DNA from: Yamagishiella unicocca
Taxonomy: Eukaryota; Chlorophyta; Chlorophyceae; Chlamydomonadales; Volvocaceae
Reading direction: 5' to 3'
Length of the DNA: 64,000 nucleotides
Assembly: GCA_003116995.1 (NCBI GenBank)
Contig: BDSL01000099.1
Span: 332,450 to 396,449 of the forward strand
In this document: piece by piece, positions 46,871-56,200 of the stretch
How the letters are laid out: every line of letters begins with the position of its first letter
Numbering within the stretch: position 1 is the stretch's first letter
Translations under genes and position numbers: made by a program
The notes under the pieces: generated by a model
The model's input: only the letters and a program-made list of their open reading frames with translations
Database searches by the model: none
What the model was told of the DNA's origin: nothing

Positions 46871-47160
46871 GCCAACCGGGGGTAACGATCCCTCGGAGGG
46901 GAGTAACTATGGTGGTTACCCCGCCCGGGTGCAGGCGACTGACAACAACTAGTGAGAAGAGATAGCGCAGGCAATTAAATTAAGGTTATATATGTTAGCA
47001 AAATCACTCATGGACTTGGTTGACGACTATATGGTGCTCTTTGAAGCAACAACCTTTGACAATGACTTGCCCTTGACCAAACGAGGTGAAACCAGGTGAA
47101 ACCTTAATTCGCAGTTTGCAATCAGAGATATATAAACACCCAGAAGGTGTCACAAACGGA
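46871..47160. other. No gene recognised
   Basis: Mixed-composition sequence between repeat blocks, with no supported open frame. Confidence 0.5.
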
Positions 47161-47164
47161 ACAT

Positions 47165-47560
47165 ATTGGACCAGATATGTGACGCGCACATGTGTCACAA
47201 CTGTCACAATGATGGTTACCACGGTCATTACTACGGTAGTAATGTAAAATACATGATGGTTACCCCCTACCATATAGGACCAGATATGTGTAGCGCACAT
47301 GTGTCACAACTGTCACAATGATGGTTACCACGGTCATTACTACGGTAGTAATGTAAAATACAGGATGGTTACCCCCTACCATTCTCAGCTCCACCTATGG
47401 TAGTTATCCTCCATCGTAGTCAGGAAACGGCTATCGTAACCATCTTCTAACTACGCCGGAGGGGTACTCAGCTCCACCTATGGTAGTTATCCTCCATCGT
47501 AGTCAGGAAACGGCTATCGTAACCATCGTCTAACTACGCCGGAGGGGTAACGATCCTTCA
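47165..47560. repeat. Two adjacent tandem duplications with perfect hairpins
   Basis: A unit of about 109 bp (GGACCAGATATGTG to CCCCCTACCAT) occurs twice from 47167 and 47276. Each copy carries CATTACTACGGTAGTAATG, a perfect 9-bp hairpin with a 1-base loop (47226-47244, 47335-47353). Then an 83-bp unit beginning CTCAGCTCCACCTATGG occurs twice, from 47384 and 47467. Confidence 0.85.
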
Positions 47561-47605
47561 TATACCTAACTACCATAGTAACCATCAGTTGGCTGCCATA
47601 GGGCA

Positions 47606-47996
47606 TGGTGGGGCTGGGGCTGGGGCTGGGTGGCTGGGGCTGGGCGGCTGGGGCTGGGCGGCTGGGGCTGTGCGGCTGGGGCTGTGCAGCTGGGGCTGGG
47701 CGGCTGGGGCTGGGTGGCTGGGGCTGGGTGGCTGGGGCTGGGGGGCTGGGGCTGGGTGGCTGGGGCTGGGTGGCTGGGGCTGGGCGGCTGGGGCTGGGCG
47801 GCTGGGGCTGGGCAGCTGGGGCTGGGCGGCTGGGGCTGGGGGGCTGGGGCTGGGGGGCTGGGGCTGGGCGGCTGGGGCTGGGCGGCTGGGGCTGGGCGGC
47901 TGGGGCTGGACTGGGGCTGGGCGGCTGGGGCTGGGCGGCTGGGGCTGGGCGGCTGGGGCTGGGCGGCTGGGGCTGGGCGGCTGGGGCTGGGGCTTT
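47606..47996. repeat. 14-bp GC-rich minisatellite
   Basis: About 27 head-to-tail copies of GGCTGGGGCTGGGC with single-base variants. Open frames through it in several phases encode only Gly/Ala/Trp/Leu or Pro/Ala/Ser repeats and are not called. Confidence 0.95.
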
Positions 47997-48260
47997 TATT
48001 ATTAAATCCCAAAGATGTACAGCAGTGCCAAATCAGGCCCAAGATCGATCCAAATGGGATCCAATAATATTATAAATATTATATGTCCTAATTAAGGGCC
48101 AATGGCCAAGAAAAAATATTTTTGGTCCTAGGTTACAGATTTGGCCTCCTGATGGTTTATCCATGGTTTCGGGGCCAACCCCACCCCCAAAAAATGTTTT
48201 GATGGCACCAACTGCCTTGATTTCTTCTCCTGAACAAAATGAGTATAATATTGCTATACG
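47997..48260. other. AT-rich spacer between minisatellites
   Basis: No open frame or motif recognised. The base composition is far lower in GC than on either side. Confidence 0.5.
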
Positions 48261-49570
48261 GCGGCGGCGGCTCGGGGCATGAGGGAGGGAGGTGGGCTTA
48301 GAGAGTCTGCCGCGAGGGGCGCATCCGCACCCTCAAAGGCACTGCGCCACAGCGCGGCGGCGCTGCCGCCGACGCCGACGTCGACGCCGCTGCTGCCGGC
48401 GCCGCACACTGCCATTGTTGCGGTGGCGTCGGGGGAGGGCTGGGCGTTGGCGTCGGGGGAGGGCTGGACGGAGGTGGCGGGGGAGGGCAGGGCGTGTGGC
48501 GGTGGAGGAGGGCTGGGCGGAGGCGGCGGCTCGGGGCATGAGGGAGGGAGGCGGGCGTAGAGAGTCTGCCGCGAGGGGCGCATCCGCACCTGCAAACGAG
48601 GGGGAGGAGGGAAGTGAAGGTACGGGGGGAGGCAGGTCCGTCAGTGAAACAACCAGCGTACACGTTTGTCGGTGCGGCTCCGCCCCCCCCACCGCGGTTG
48701 GTCAAAGCTCCTACTGCAGAACCATCATTCGCGCTTACACACACGGAGGGCGAGTGTTCACCAGCAGCCCATGACCGTCTAGTGCTCACCCGTCTGTTGG
48801 GACACAGTGCGGTCGCTGCCTCGTCCACCGGGGGTCCGCCTGCCTGGCAGGGCCCTGCGTAGGTACACCATCAAGAAGCCCACGGCGGTGGCAACCATTC
48901 CTCTCAGGTGGCAGCGGCGGCGTTAGTGCCGCCTCACACCGCACACTGCCGTTGTCGCGGTGGCTGCGGAGATGGGCTGGGCGTTGGCGGCGGGGGAGGG
49001 CTGGGCGTTGGCGGCGGAGGAGGGCTGGGCGTTGGCGGCGGGGGAGGGCTGGGCGTTGGCACCACAGCACGGCGGCGCTGCCGCCGACGCCGCACACTGC
49101 CGACGCCGCACACTGCCGACGCCGCACACTGCCGATGCCGCACACTGCCATTGTCGCGGTGGCGGCGGAGAAGGGCTGGGCGTTGGCGGCGGTGGTGGAG
49201 GGCTGGGCGTGCGGTGGCGGTGGAGGGCTGGGCGTGCGGTGGCGGGGGAGGGCTGGGCGGTGGCGGCAGGGGAGGGCTGGGCGGCGGCGGCGGGGGAGGG
49301 CTGGGCGGCGGCGGCGGCTCGGGGCATGAGGGAGGGAGGTGGGCTTAGAGAGTCTGCCGCGAGGGGCGCATCCGCACCATCAAAGGCACTGCGCCACAGC
49401 GCGGCGGCGCTGCCGCCGACGCCGACGTCGACGCCGCTGCTGCCGGCGCCGCACACTGCCGTTGTTGCGGTGGCGGCGGGGGAGGGCTGGGCGTTGGCGT
49501 CGGGGGAGGGCTGGGCGGAGGCGGCGGGGGAGGGCAGGGCGTGCGGCGGCAGAGGAGGGCTGGGCGGAGG
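48260..49570. repeat. GC-rich minisatellite with a duplicated block
   Basis: Tandem copies of GGGGGAGGGCTGGGCG-type units alternate with short GCCGACGCCGCACACT runs. A larger block (GGCTCGGGGCATGAGGGAGG, AGAGTCTGCCGCGAGGGG, then GCACTGCGCCACAGCGCGG) is present near 48270 and 49316, and partly at 48530. The proline- or arginine-rich open frames are by-products of composition. Confidence 0.85.
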
Positions 49571-49576
49571 CGGCGG

Positions 49577-49992
49577 TGTTGTATTACGGTACCAGTTAGG
49601 CCTGTCAGTCTCCCTTGCCTACTCACTGCTTACTTCCTCTTACTTATCCTTACTTCACTTAACCTTACTTACTCTTGCCGACCGGAGTCTTATCTGGCCG
49701 TAACTAACTTAACTGCATCTTACTTGTGGTTCGACGTTACTGAACGTCGACCCACGGGGCTTCGCACCTTTGCGTCGCCGTGACACTGGTCACTGGTAGA
49801 AGTCTCCTTGACTTCCGTCTTACTTGTCTATCGGTTGATACTTGGCGGTCTTCGCCTAACGCTGACTGTAGCGGGTTGGCCGGTCGTGCTGTAAGACCGC
49901 CCGCCAGCGGAGCCCTTCGCTCTGGCTTATCTTTGGCACTTCGCCCAACCGGTAGTTATCTCTACCACCTCTAAAGGACTGGTGGTACAACA
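49577..49992 (+). mobile_element. 5' LTR of an LTR retrotransposon
   Basis: The 416-bp segment begins TGTTGTATTACGG and ends GGTGGTACAACA, so its termini are the 7-bp inverted repeat TGTTGTA/TACAACA with the canonical TG...CA ends. A tRNA-complementary primer-binding site follows after one base and a gag frame after that. No second copy is present in the window, so the boundaries rest on termini plus PBS. GGCGG precedes the left end, a candidate for half of a target-site duplication. Confidence 0.75.
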
Positions 49993-51772
49993 GTGGTATC
50001 GAGACGGCCTTCCTGGCGTCTCGCAAACTCTCGCTTCACGCTTCCGCCCTTCTAATGTCCTACCTGATGGACCTGAACATCTACCTAGTCAACCCGGATC
50101 TGACTATGGGTATGCGCGCTTGATTGCTTCGCGCTTATTCGTGTTCTTTCCTTCGCGTTGTGCCTACTTACTAGCTGTCTCCGCAGAAGAGTCGATCTTC
50201 CTAGCCGGTGGTGAGGCGTCTCGCACTCGCGACGCCGGTACGCAGGCTACTTTGTCTTATAGCACCGGTACGCATGGAACGCCTCTTCGCACTCAGGGAC
50301 ACTTGGGTCGAACTGTCGCCATCCCTGCGCCTGCTGCCGTTGGTCCTCTTGCTGCCCCTGTCGATGTCCCTGCTCCTGTCCTGAATCCCGTAGCTGCTCC
50401 ACTTGCCGGGATTGCTAACGCTGGAGTAGGGATCCCTCCGGCGCTCGGTCTGCCGCCCGCACTTGCTGGCGCTAACTTGCCCGGGCCGGTTTTGTTTCAG
50501 CCTGTCCCTGCTACTCAACAACCGCATGCGCTTCCTTTTGTGCCGTTTCCCGCGCCTCCTGCGCCCCTTGCCGCGCCGGTGTCGAACTTTGCACACGCCC
50601 ATGCCGTTGTTGCGACTAACGCTGGACTGGCCGCGCCTTACCTCGCAGCTGCCCAGACGGACGACATGCCGCCTGTGCCGCCTTCTGTGACCCACGCGCC
50701 GCCTACTTTGGCTGCGGCGTCCATCGGTCATCAGGCCACTTCGGCTGGCGGCCCTTCTTCGGGTGACCTTCCGCGGGTTAGTATTCCACCGCCGGTACTT
50801 AACCTAGATGAGCGGCTAGATTCTAAGAAGACGTCTGCCCGCGTTCGGTCCTTCCTTCGCGATGTTCGACTGTTCTTTTCGGTCGTGTCCTGGGGCCGCC
50901 ATGAGTCTTCCTGCCTTCTGTATATGTCGCAAGCGTTGCGTGGTATCGCGAAGCTGTGGTACGACGAGTGGTCTCTTTCCCAGCCCGCGTCCCGCTTGAC
51001 CGTACAGTCCGTTATTATCGATGCGCTTACCATTCGCTTCGCGCCCCAAATCCAGACCTTAGAGACTGAAGCACGTTATCGCCTTCGTGATCTTTCCTTT
51101 CGCATGACTTCCGGCGAGACCGTTGCTGCCTATCAGAGCCGACTCGAGGCGATCCTCTCCGAAATCCCTTCGGTGACGGAGGAGGAACGCCGGTTTTGGT
51201 TCCTGGAAGGCCTTTCCGCTAGCTTGGCACCTGCCTGCGCGTCTGACTTTCACGGCCGTCCCTTTTCCTCGTATTCCGACTTGGTTCAGCATGCCATCGG
51301 CGAGGAAGCCAAGGCCTTCGTCCGCCGGCGCACCCAATCCTCTTTGCGCTCTCACGCTGCCATCTTACAGGCCGTTCCCGACTTCGAGGACGACGCCGAC
51401 GACGTGCCGCCTGCCAAGAAGCCGCGTGGCGCGCCTCGCGCTGCTGCTGCTGCCGTTGCTCCGCGTGGGGGTCGCGGGGGTCGCGGGGGTCGGGGGGGCC
51501 GCAGCGGCCGCTCCGGCCGTGGCCGTCACGGGGGCCGTGGGGAGCAGGATGCGGGGGCGATGGAGGTGGATCCCTTGGCCGTGCTTACACAGTTTTTTGA
51601 TCAGCATGGTCGCGCGCTGCCCCTGGGCACGGTTCGCGCGATGATTGCCGACCACCAGTGTTTCTCCTGCGGATCCACGGCGCACGCCTACGCGCAGTGT
51701 GACAAACTTAGCCCGGCTGCGATCGCGGGGCAGGCTGAGTACAACGCGCGCAAGGCCGCCAAGCGGAAATAG
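49982..51772 (+). CDS. LTR retrotransposon Gag polyprotein with zinc knuckle
   Basis: Open for 596 codons to TAG 51770-51772. Order: an Ala/Pro/Val-rich region (about residues 110-270); a retrotransposon Gag capsid-type domain (about 275-455) with LRGIAKLWYDEWSLSQ, ALTIRFAPQIQTLETEARYR, SGETVAAYQSRLEAILSEIP and RRFWFLEGLSASL; a KKPRG basic patch and an RGG-rich stretch; and a CCHC knuckle C-FS-C-GSTA-H-AYAQ-C at about 560-573, which binds element RNA. The frame is open back into the LTR end, and no ATG occurs in frame before about residue 229, so the true start is unresolved (non-AUG, spliced leader exon, or a mutated start). Ty3-like affinity is likely but unproven because no pol is present. 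Confidence 0.85.
   Translation: MVQQWYRDGLPGVSQTLASRFRPSNVLPDGPEHLPSQPGSDYGYARLIASRLFVFFPSRCAYLLAVSAEESIFLAGGEASRTRDAGTQATLSYSTGTHGTPLRTQGHLGRTVAIPAPAAVGPLAAPVDVPAPVLNPVAAPLAGIANAGVGIPPALGLPPALAGANLPGPVLFQPVPATQQPHALPFVPFPAPPAPLAAPVSNFAHAHAVVATNAGLAAPYLAAAQTDDMPPVPPSVTHAPPTLAAASIGHQATSAGGPSSGDLPRVSIPPPVLNLDERLDSKKTSARVRSFLRDVRLFFSVVSWGRHESSCLLYMSQALRGIAKLWYDEWSLSQPASRLTVQSVIIDALTIRFAPQIQTLETEARYRLRDLSFRMTSGETVAAYQSRLEAILSEIPSVTEEERRFWFLEGLSASLAPACASDFHGRPFSSYSDLVQHAIGEEAKAFVRRRTQSSLRSHAAILQAVPDFEDDADDVPPAKKPRGAPRAAAAAVAPRGGRGGRGGRGGRSGRSGRGRHGGRGEQDAGAMEVDPLAVLTQFFDQHGRALPLGTVRAMIADHQCFSCGSTAHAYAQCDKLSPAAIAGQAEYNARKAAKRK
49994..50007 (+). promoter_or_regulatory. Primer-binding site (initiator Met tRNA-like)
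   Basis: TGGTATCGAGACGG begins one base after the LTR end. TGGTATC plus GAG resembles the complement of the 3' end of initiator tRNA-Met (TGGTATCAGAGC), the usual primer of plant LTR elements. Confidence 0.65.
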
Positions 51773-52237
51773 GGGGTTGCTCAGGTGCTGTCGGGGGGTT
51801 CCTCGCCTGAGTTGTTGCCTCCACCGCCTGACTTGATTGTTCGCCGCCCTGTTCGGGCTCTGCTGCCTTCTGCATTAACTGAGTTGGAGACTTCCGTGGG
51901 TCGCCCGTTCACGTTTGATGCCGTCGCTGTTTGCGCTGGTTTTGACTCTTCTTGTAACCTATTCGCGCCCCGCGGTCGTTCTTTCTCCTCCTTTGATGTT
52001 GGCGGTCACACAATCCTGGCGGTTCCCTCCACCGTTTCGCACTTGCGTTCATTGCTTTCTCACTACCGTGCATGCAAGCGTCGCCGACCTGACTCCGCCT
52101 TGGCCCTCTTGGTTCCGGCTCACGTCGCCGCGCGCAGCGCCGCGCTCCTCTCCGGTATGCGTTGTCTTCGTCGCTTTGCTGCCGGTACGTCTCTGTTTGC
52201 TGGCTTGTCTGTTGATGGTCGTACCGCGCTCCTGTAG
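51773..52237 (+). CDS. Second reading frame of the LTR element, in phase with Gag after one TAG
   Basis: The frame continues directly from the Gag stop without a phase change and stays open 154 codons to TAG 52235-52237. A conserved-looking stretch runs VGRPFTFDAVAVCAGFD, NLFAPRGRSFSSFDVGGH, TILAVPSTVSHLRSLLSHYR and SALALLVPAHVAAR. It recalls the small methyltransferase-like domain reported in some algal retrotransposons (D-A, then NPP-like, then LL-HY, then VP), but the catalytic NPPF is not evident, so this is a suggestion only. No protease, RT or integrase follows: the element is cut off near 52.24 kb. Confidence 0.5.
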   Translation, partial: GVAQVLSGGSSPELLPPPPDLIVRRPVRALLPSALTELETSVGRPFTFDAVAVCAGFDSSCNLFAPRGRSFSSFDVGGHTILAVPSTVSHLRSLLSHYRACKRRRPDSALALLVPAHVAARSAALLSGMRCLRRFAAGTSLFAGLSVDGRTALL

Positions 52238-52329
52238 CTTCTCCATCTCCAGGGTCACCAACCCAGCCATATCCAGGTAAGCACGTGCCTTGCTTACATC
52301 CTTGCATACGAACATGGATGCAGGGAGAC

Positions 52330-52590
52330 TCTGCAGGTGACAAAGTGGACAGCCGTGTGTAGGCAGCAGGTGACATTCTTAACAGCTGTGTGTGGGTGGT
52401 GGGCGACAGTGTAGACAGCTGAGTATGTGCGGCGGGTAAAAACATAAACAAACAGCGGGCAACAGCTATGCACGGGCGGCGGGTGACAGTGTGAACAGCT
52501 TTGTGTGGGTGACAGTTTAAACAGCGGCGGCGGGTGACAGTGTGAACAGCTTTGTGCGGGTGACAGTTTGAACAGCGGCGGCGGGAGACA
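52330..52590. repeat. GACAGTGTGAACAGC minisatellite
   Basis: Degenerate repeats of GGCGGCGGGTGACAGTGTGA plus ACAGCTTTGTG(C/T)GGGTGACAG; two close copies lie at about 52480-52580. More diverged units precede them, and similar ones reappear at about 52800-52890. Confidence 0.7.
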
Positions 52591-52611
52591 TTTAGGGTTA
52601 GGGACTTGCAG

Positions 52612-52750
52612 GACCCTGCGATTGCAGGCCATCCAAGCACCGCAGTAGCCCTCTTGCGCACCTGCATGCCCTCCCCGGCCGTCGTGGTCGAAGGGTCTGA
52701 GCTTCTTGCCGCCATTCTGTCAGTCGCAGCAGCTTTCGCAGCCTGCTGCG
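52612..52750 (+). other. Possible orphan exon
   Basis: After an acceptor-like GGGACTTGCAG the frame reads DPAIAGHPSTAVALLRTCM, then VVVEGSELLAAILSVAAAF, which looks like helical-repeat protein. No good GT donor and no partner exon was found. It could be a gene fragment caught between the retroelement and the satellite. Confidence 0.25.
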
Positions 52751-52889
52751 GATGCATGAGAGAGAGAGTTAGGGACCTTAGCGACACTTGTTTTGGTTGA
52801 CAGCCGTCTGCATGCGGGGGGTAACAGTGTAAACAGCTTGTGCAGACAGCGGGTAACAGCTATGCACGGGCGGCAGGTGACAGTGTGAA

Positions 52890-53290
52890 TGCCTCGGTTT
52901 GCAGCGCCCCCTTTGCCTATGGTCCCAGCAGGATCTCGACGCCATAAATACTAATAAATTATTTATAATATTATGCAATTGAAATAAATTCAAAAGGCGC
53001 TGTGTGGAAGCCAGGAGGAGGCACGGGAGGAGGCACATGGCCCGTGGGTCCGAGATGCCACCCTCGGTTTGCAGCGCCCCCTTTGCCTATGGTCCCAGCA
53101 GGATGCCAGGAGGAGGCACGGGAGGAGGCACATGGCCCGTGGGTCCGAGATGCCACCCTCGGTTTGCAGCGCCCCCTTTGCCTATGGTCCCAGCAGGATC
53201 TCGGCGCCATAAAAACTAATAAATTATTTATAATATTATGCAATTGAAATAAATTCAAAAGGCGCTGTGTGGAAGCCAGGAGAAGGCACA
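52890..53290 (-). repeat. Inverted head of the satellite array
   Basis: About three monomers of the same satellite lie in reverse orientation. One of them is rearranged: the GGTCCCAGCAGGAT segment joins GCCAGGAGGAGGCACGGG directly, without the AT-rich part. Confidence 0.9.
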
Positions 53291-56200
53291 TGTGCCTCCT
53301 CCCGTGCCTCCTCCTGCCTTCCACACAGCGCCTTTTGAATTTATTTCAATTGCATAATATTATAAATAATTTATTAGTATTTATGGTGCCGAGACCCACG
53401 GGTCATGTGCCTCCTCCCGTGCCTCCTCCTGGCTTCCACACAGCGCCTTTTGAATTTATTTCAATAGCATAATATTATAAATAATTTATTAGTATTTATG
53501 GCGCCGAGATCCTGCTGGGACCATGTGCCTCCTCCCGTGCCTCCTCCTGGCTTCCACACAGCGCCTTTTGAATTTATTTCAATTGCATAATATTATAAAT
53601 AATTTATTTGTATTTATGGCGCCGAGATCCTGCTGGGACCATAGGCAAAGGGGGCGCTGCAAACCGAGGGTAACATCTCAGACCCACGGGTCATGTGCCT
53701 CCTCCCGTGCCTCCTCCTGGCTTCCACACAGCGCCTTTTGAATTTATTTCAATTGCATAATATTATAAATAATTTATTAGTATTTATGGCGCCGAGACCC
53801 ACGGGTCATGTGCCTCCTCCCGTGCCTCCTCCTGGCTTCCACACAGCGCCTTTTGAATTTATTTCAATTGCATAATATTATAAATAATTTATTAGTATTT
53901 ATGGCGCCGAGACCCACGGGTCATGTGCCTCCTCCCGTGCCTCCTCCTGGCTTCCACACAGCGCCTTTTGAATTTATTTCAATAGCATAATATTATAAAT
54001 AATTTATTAGTATTTATGGCGCCGAGATCCTGCTGGGACCATGTGCCTCCTCCCGTGCCTCCTCCTGGCTTCCACACAGCGCCTTTTGAATTTATTTCAA
54101 TTGCATAATATTATAAATAATTTATTTGTATTTATGGCGCCGAGATCCTGCTGGGACCATAGGCAAAGGGGGCGCTGCAAACCGAGGGTAACATCTCAGA
54201 CCCACGGGTCATGTGCCTCCTCCCGTGCCTCCTCCTGGCTTCCACACAGCGCCTTTTGAATTTATTTCAATTGCATAATATTATAAATAATTTATTTGTA
54301 TTTATGGCGCCGAGATCCTGCTGGGACCATAGGCAAAGGGGGCGCTGCAAACCGAGGGTAACATCTCAGACCCACGGGCCATGTGCCTCCTCCCGTGCCT
54401 CCTCCTGGCTTCCACACAGCGCCTTTTGAATTTATTTCAATTGCATAACATTATAAATAATTTATTAGTATTTATGGCGCCGAGACCCACGGGTCATGTG
54501 CCTCCTCCCGTGCCTCCTCCTGGCTTCCACACAGCGCCTTTTGAATTTATTTCAATTGCATAATATTATAAATAATTTATTAGTATTTATGGCGCCGAGA
54601 CCCACGGGTCATGTGCCTCCTCCCGTGCCTCCTCCTGGCTTCCACACAGCGCCTTTTGAATTTATTTCAATAGCATAATATAATAAATAATTTATTAGTA
54701 TTTATGGCGCCGAGATCCTGCTGGGACCATGTGCCTCCTCCCGTGCCTCCTCCTGGCTTCCACACAGCGCCTTTTGAATTTATTTCAATTGCATAATATT
54801 ATAAATAATTTATTTGTATTTATGGCGCCGAGATCCTGCTGGGACCATAGGCAAAGGGGGCGCTGCAAACCGAGGGTAACATCTCAGACCCACGGGTCAT
54901 GTGCCTCCTCCCGTGCCTCCTCCTGGCTTCCACACAGCGCCTTTTGAATTTATTTCAATTGCATAATATTATAAATAATTTATTAGTATTTATGGCGCCG
55001 AGACCCACGGGTCATGTGCCTCCTCCCGTGCCTCCTCCTGGCTTCCACACAGCGCCTTTTGAATTTATTTCAATAGCATAATATTATAAATAATTTATTA
55101 GTATTTATGGCGCCGAGATCCTGCTGGGACCATGTGCCTCCTCCCGTGCCTCCTCCTGGCTTCCACACAGCGCCTTTTGAATTTATTTCAATTGCATAAT
55201 ATTATAAATAATTTATTAGTATTTATGGCGCCGAGACCCACGGGTCATGTGCCTCCTCCCGTGCCTCCTCCTGGCTTCCACACAGCGCCTTTTGAATTTA
55301 TTTCAATTGCATAATATTATAAATAATTTATTAGTATTTATGGCGCCGAGATCCTGCTGGGACCATGTGCCTCCTCCCGTGCCTCCTCCAGGCTTCCACA
55401 CAGCGCCTTTTGAATTTATTTCAATTGCATAATATTATAAATAATTTATTTGTATTTATGGCGCCGAGATCCTACTGGGACCATAGGCAAAGGGGGCGCT
55501 GCAAACCGAGGGTAACATCTCAGACCCACGGGTCATGTGCCTCCTCCCGTGCCTCCTCCTGGCTTCCACACAGCGCCTTTTGAATTTATTTCAATTGCAT
55601 AATATTATAAATAATTTATTTGTATTTATGGCGCCGAGATCCTGCTGGGACCATAGGCAAAGGGGGCGCTGCAAACCGAGGGTAACATCTCAGACCCACG
55701 GGTCATGTGCCTCCTCCCGTGCCTCCGCCTGGCTTCCACACAGCGCCTTTTGAATTTATTTCAATTGCATAATATTATAAATAATTTATTAGTATTTATG
55801 GCGCCGAGACCCACGGGTCATGTGCCTCCTCCCGTGCCTCCTCCTGGCTTCCACACAGCGCCTTTTGAATTTATTTCAATTGCATAATATTATAAATAAT
55901 TTATTAGTATTTATGGCGCCGAGACCCACGGGTCATGTGCCTCCTCCCGTGCCTCCTCCTGGCTTCCACACAGCGCCTTTTGAATTTATTTCAATTGCAT
56001 AATATTTTAAATAATTTTTTTGTATTTATGGCGCCGAGACCCACGGGTCATGTGCCTCCTCCCGTGCCTCCTCCTGGCTTCCACACAGCGCCTTTTGAAT
56101 TTATTTCAATTGCATAATATTATAAATAATTTATTTGTATTTATGGCGCCGAGATCCTGCTGGGACCATAGGCAAAGGGGGCGCTGCAAACCGAGGGTAA

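Noticed and set aside
46226..48075. Gly/Ala/Leu/Trp- and Pro/Ala/Ser-rich open frames in both strands
   Set aside because: They run through GC-rich minisatellites that are open in several frames at once; composition alone explains them.
48254..49703. Arg-, Gly- and Pro-rich open frames up to 247 codons
   Set aside because: They are open in several phases because of a GGGGGAGGGCTGGGCG-type repeat; no splice or domain support.
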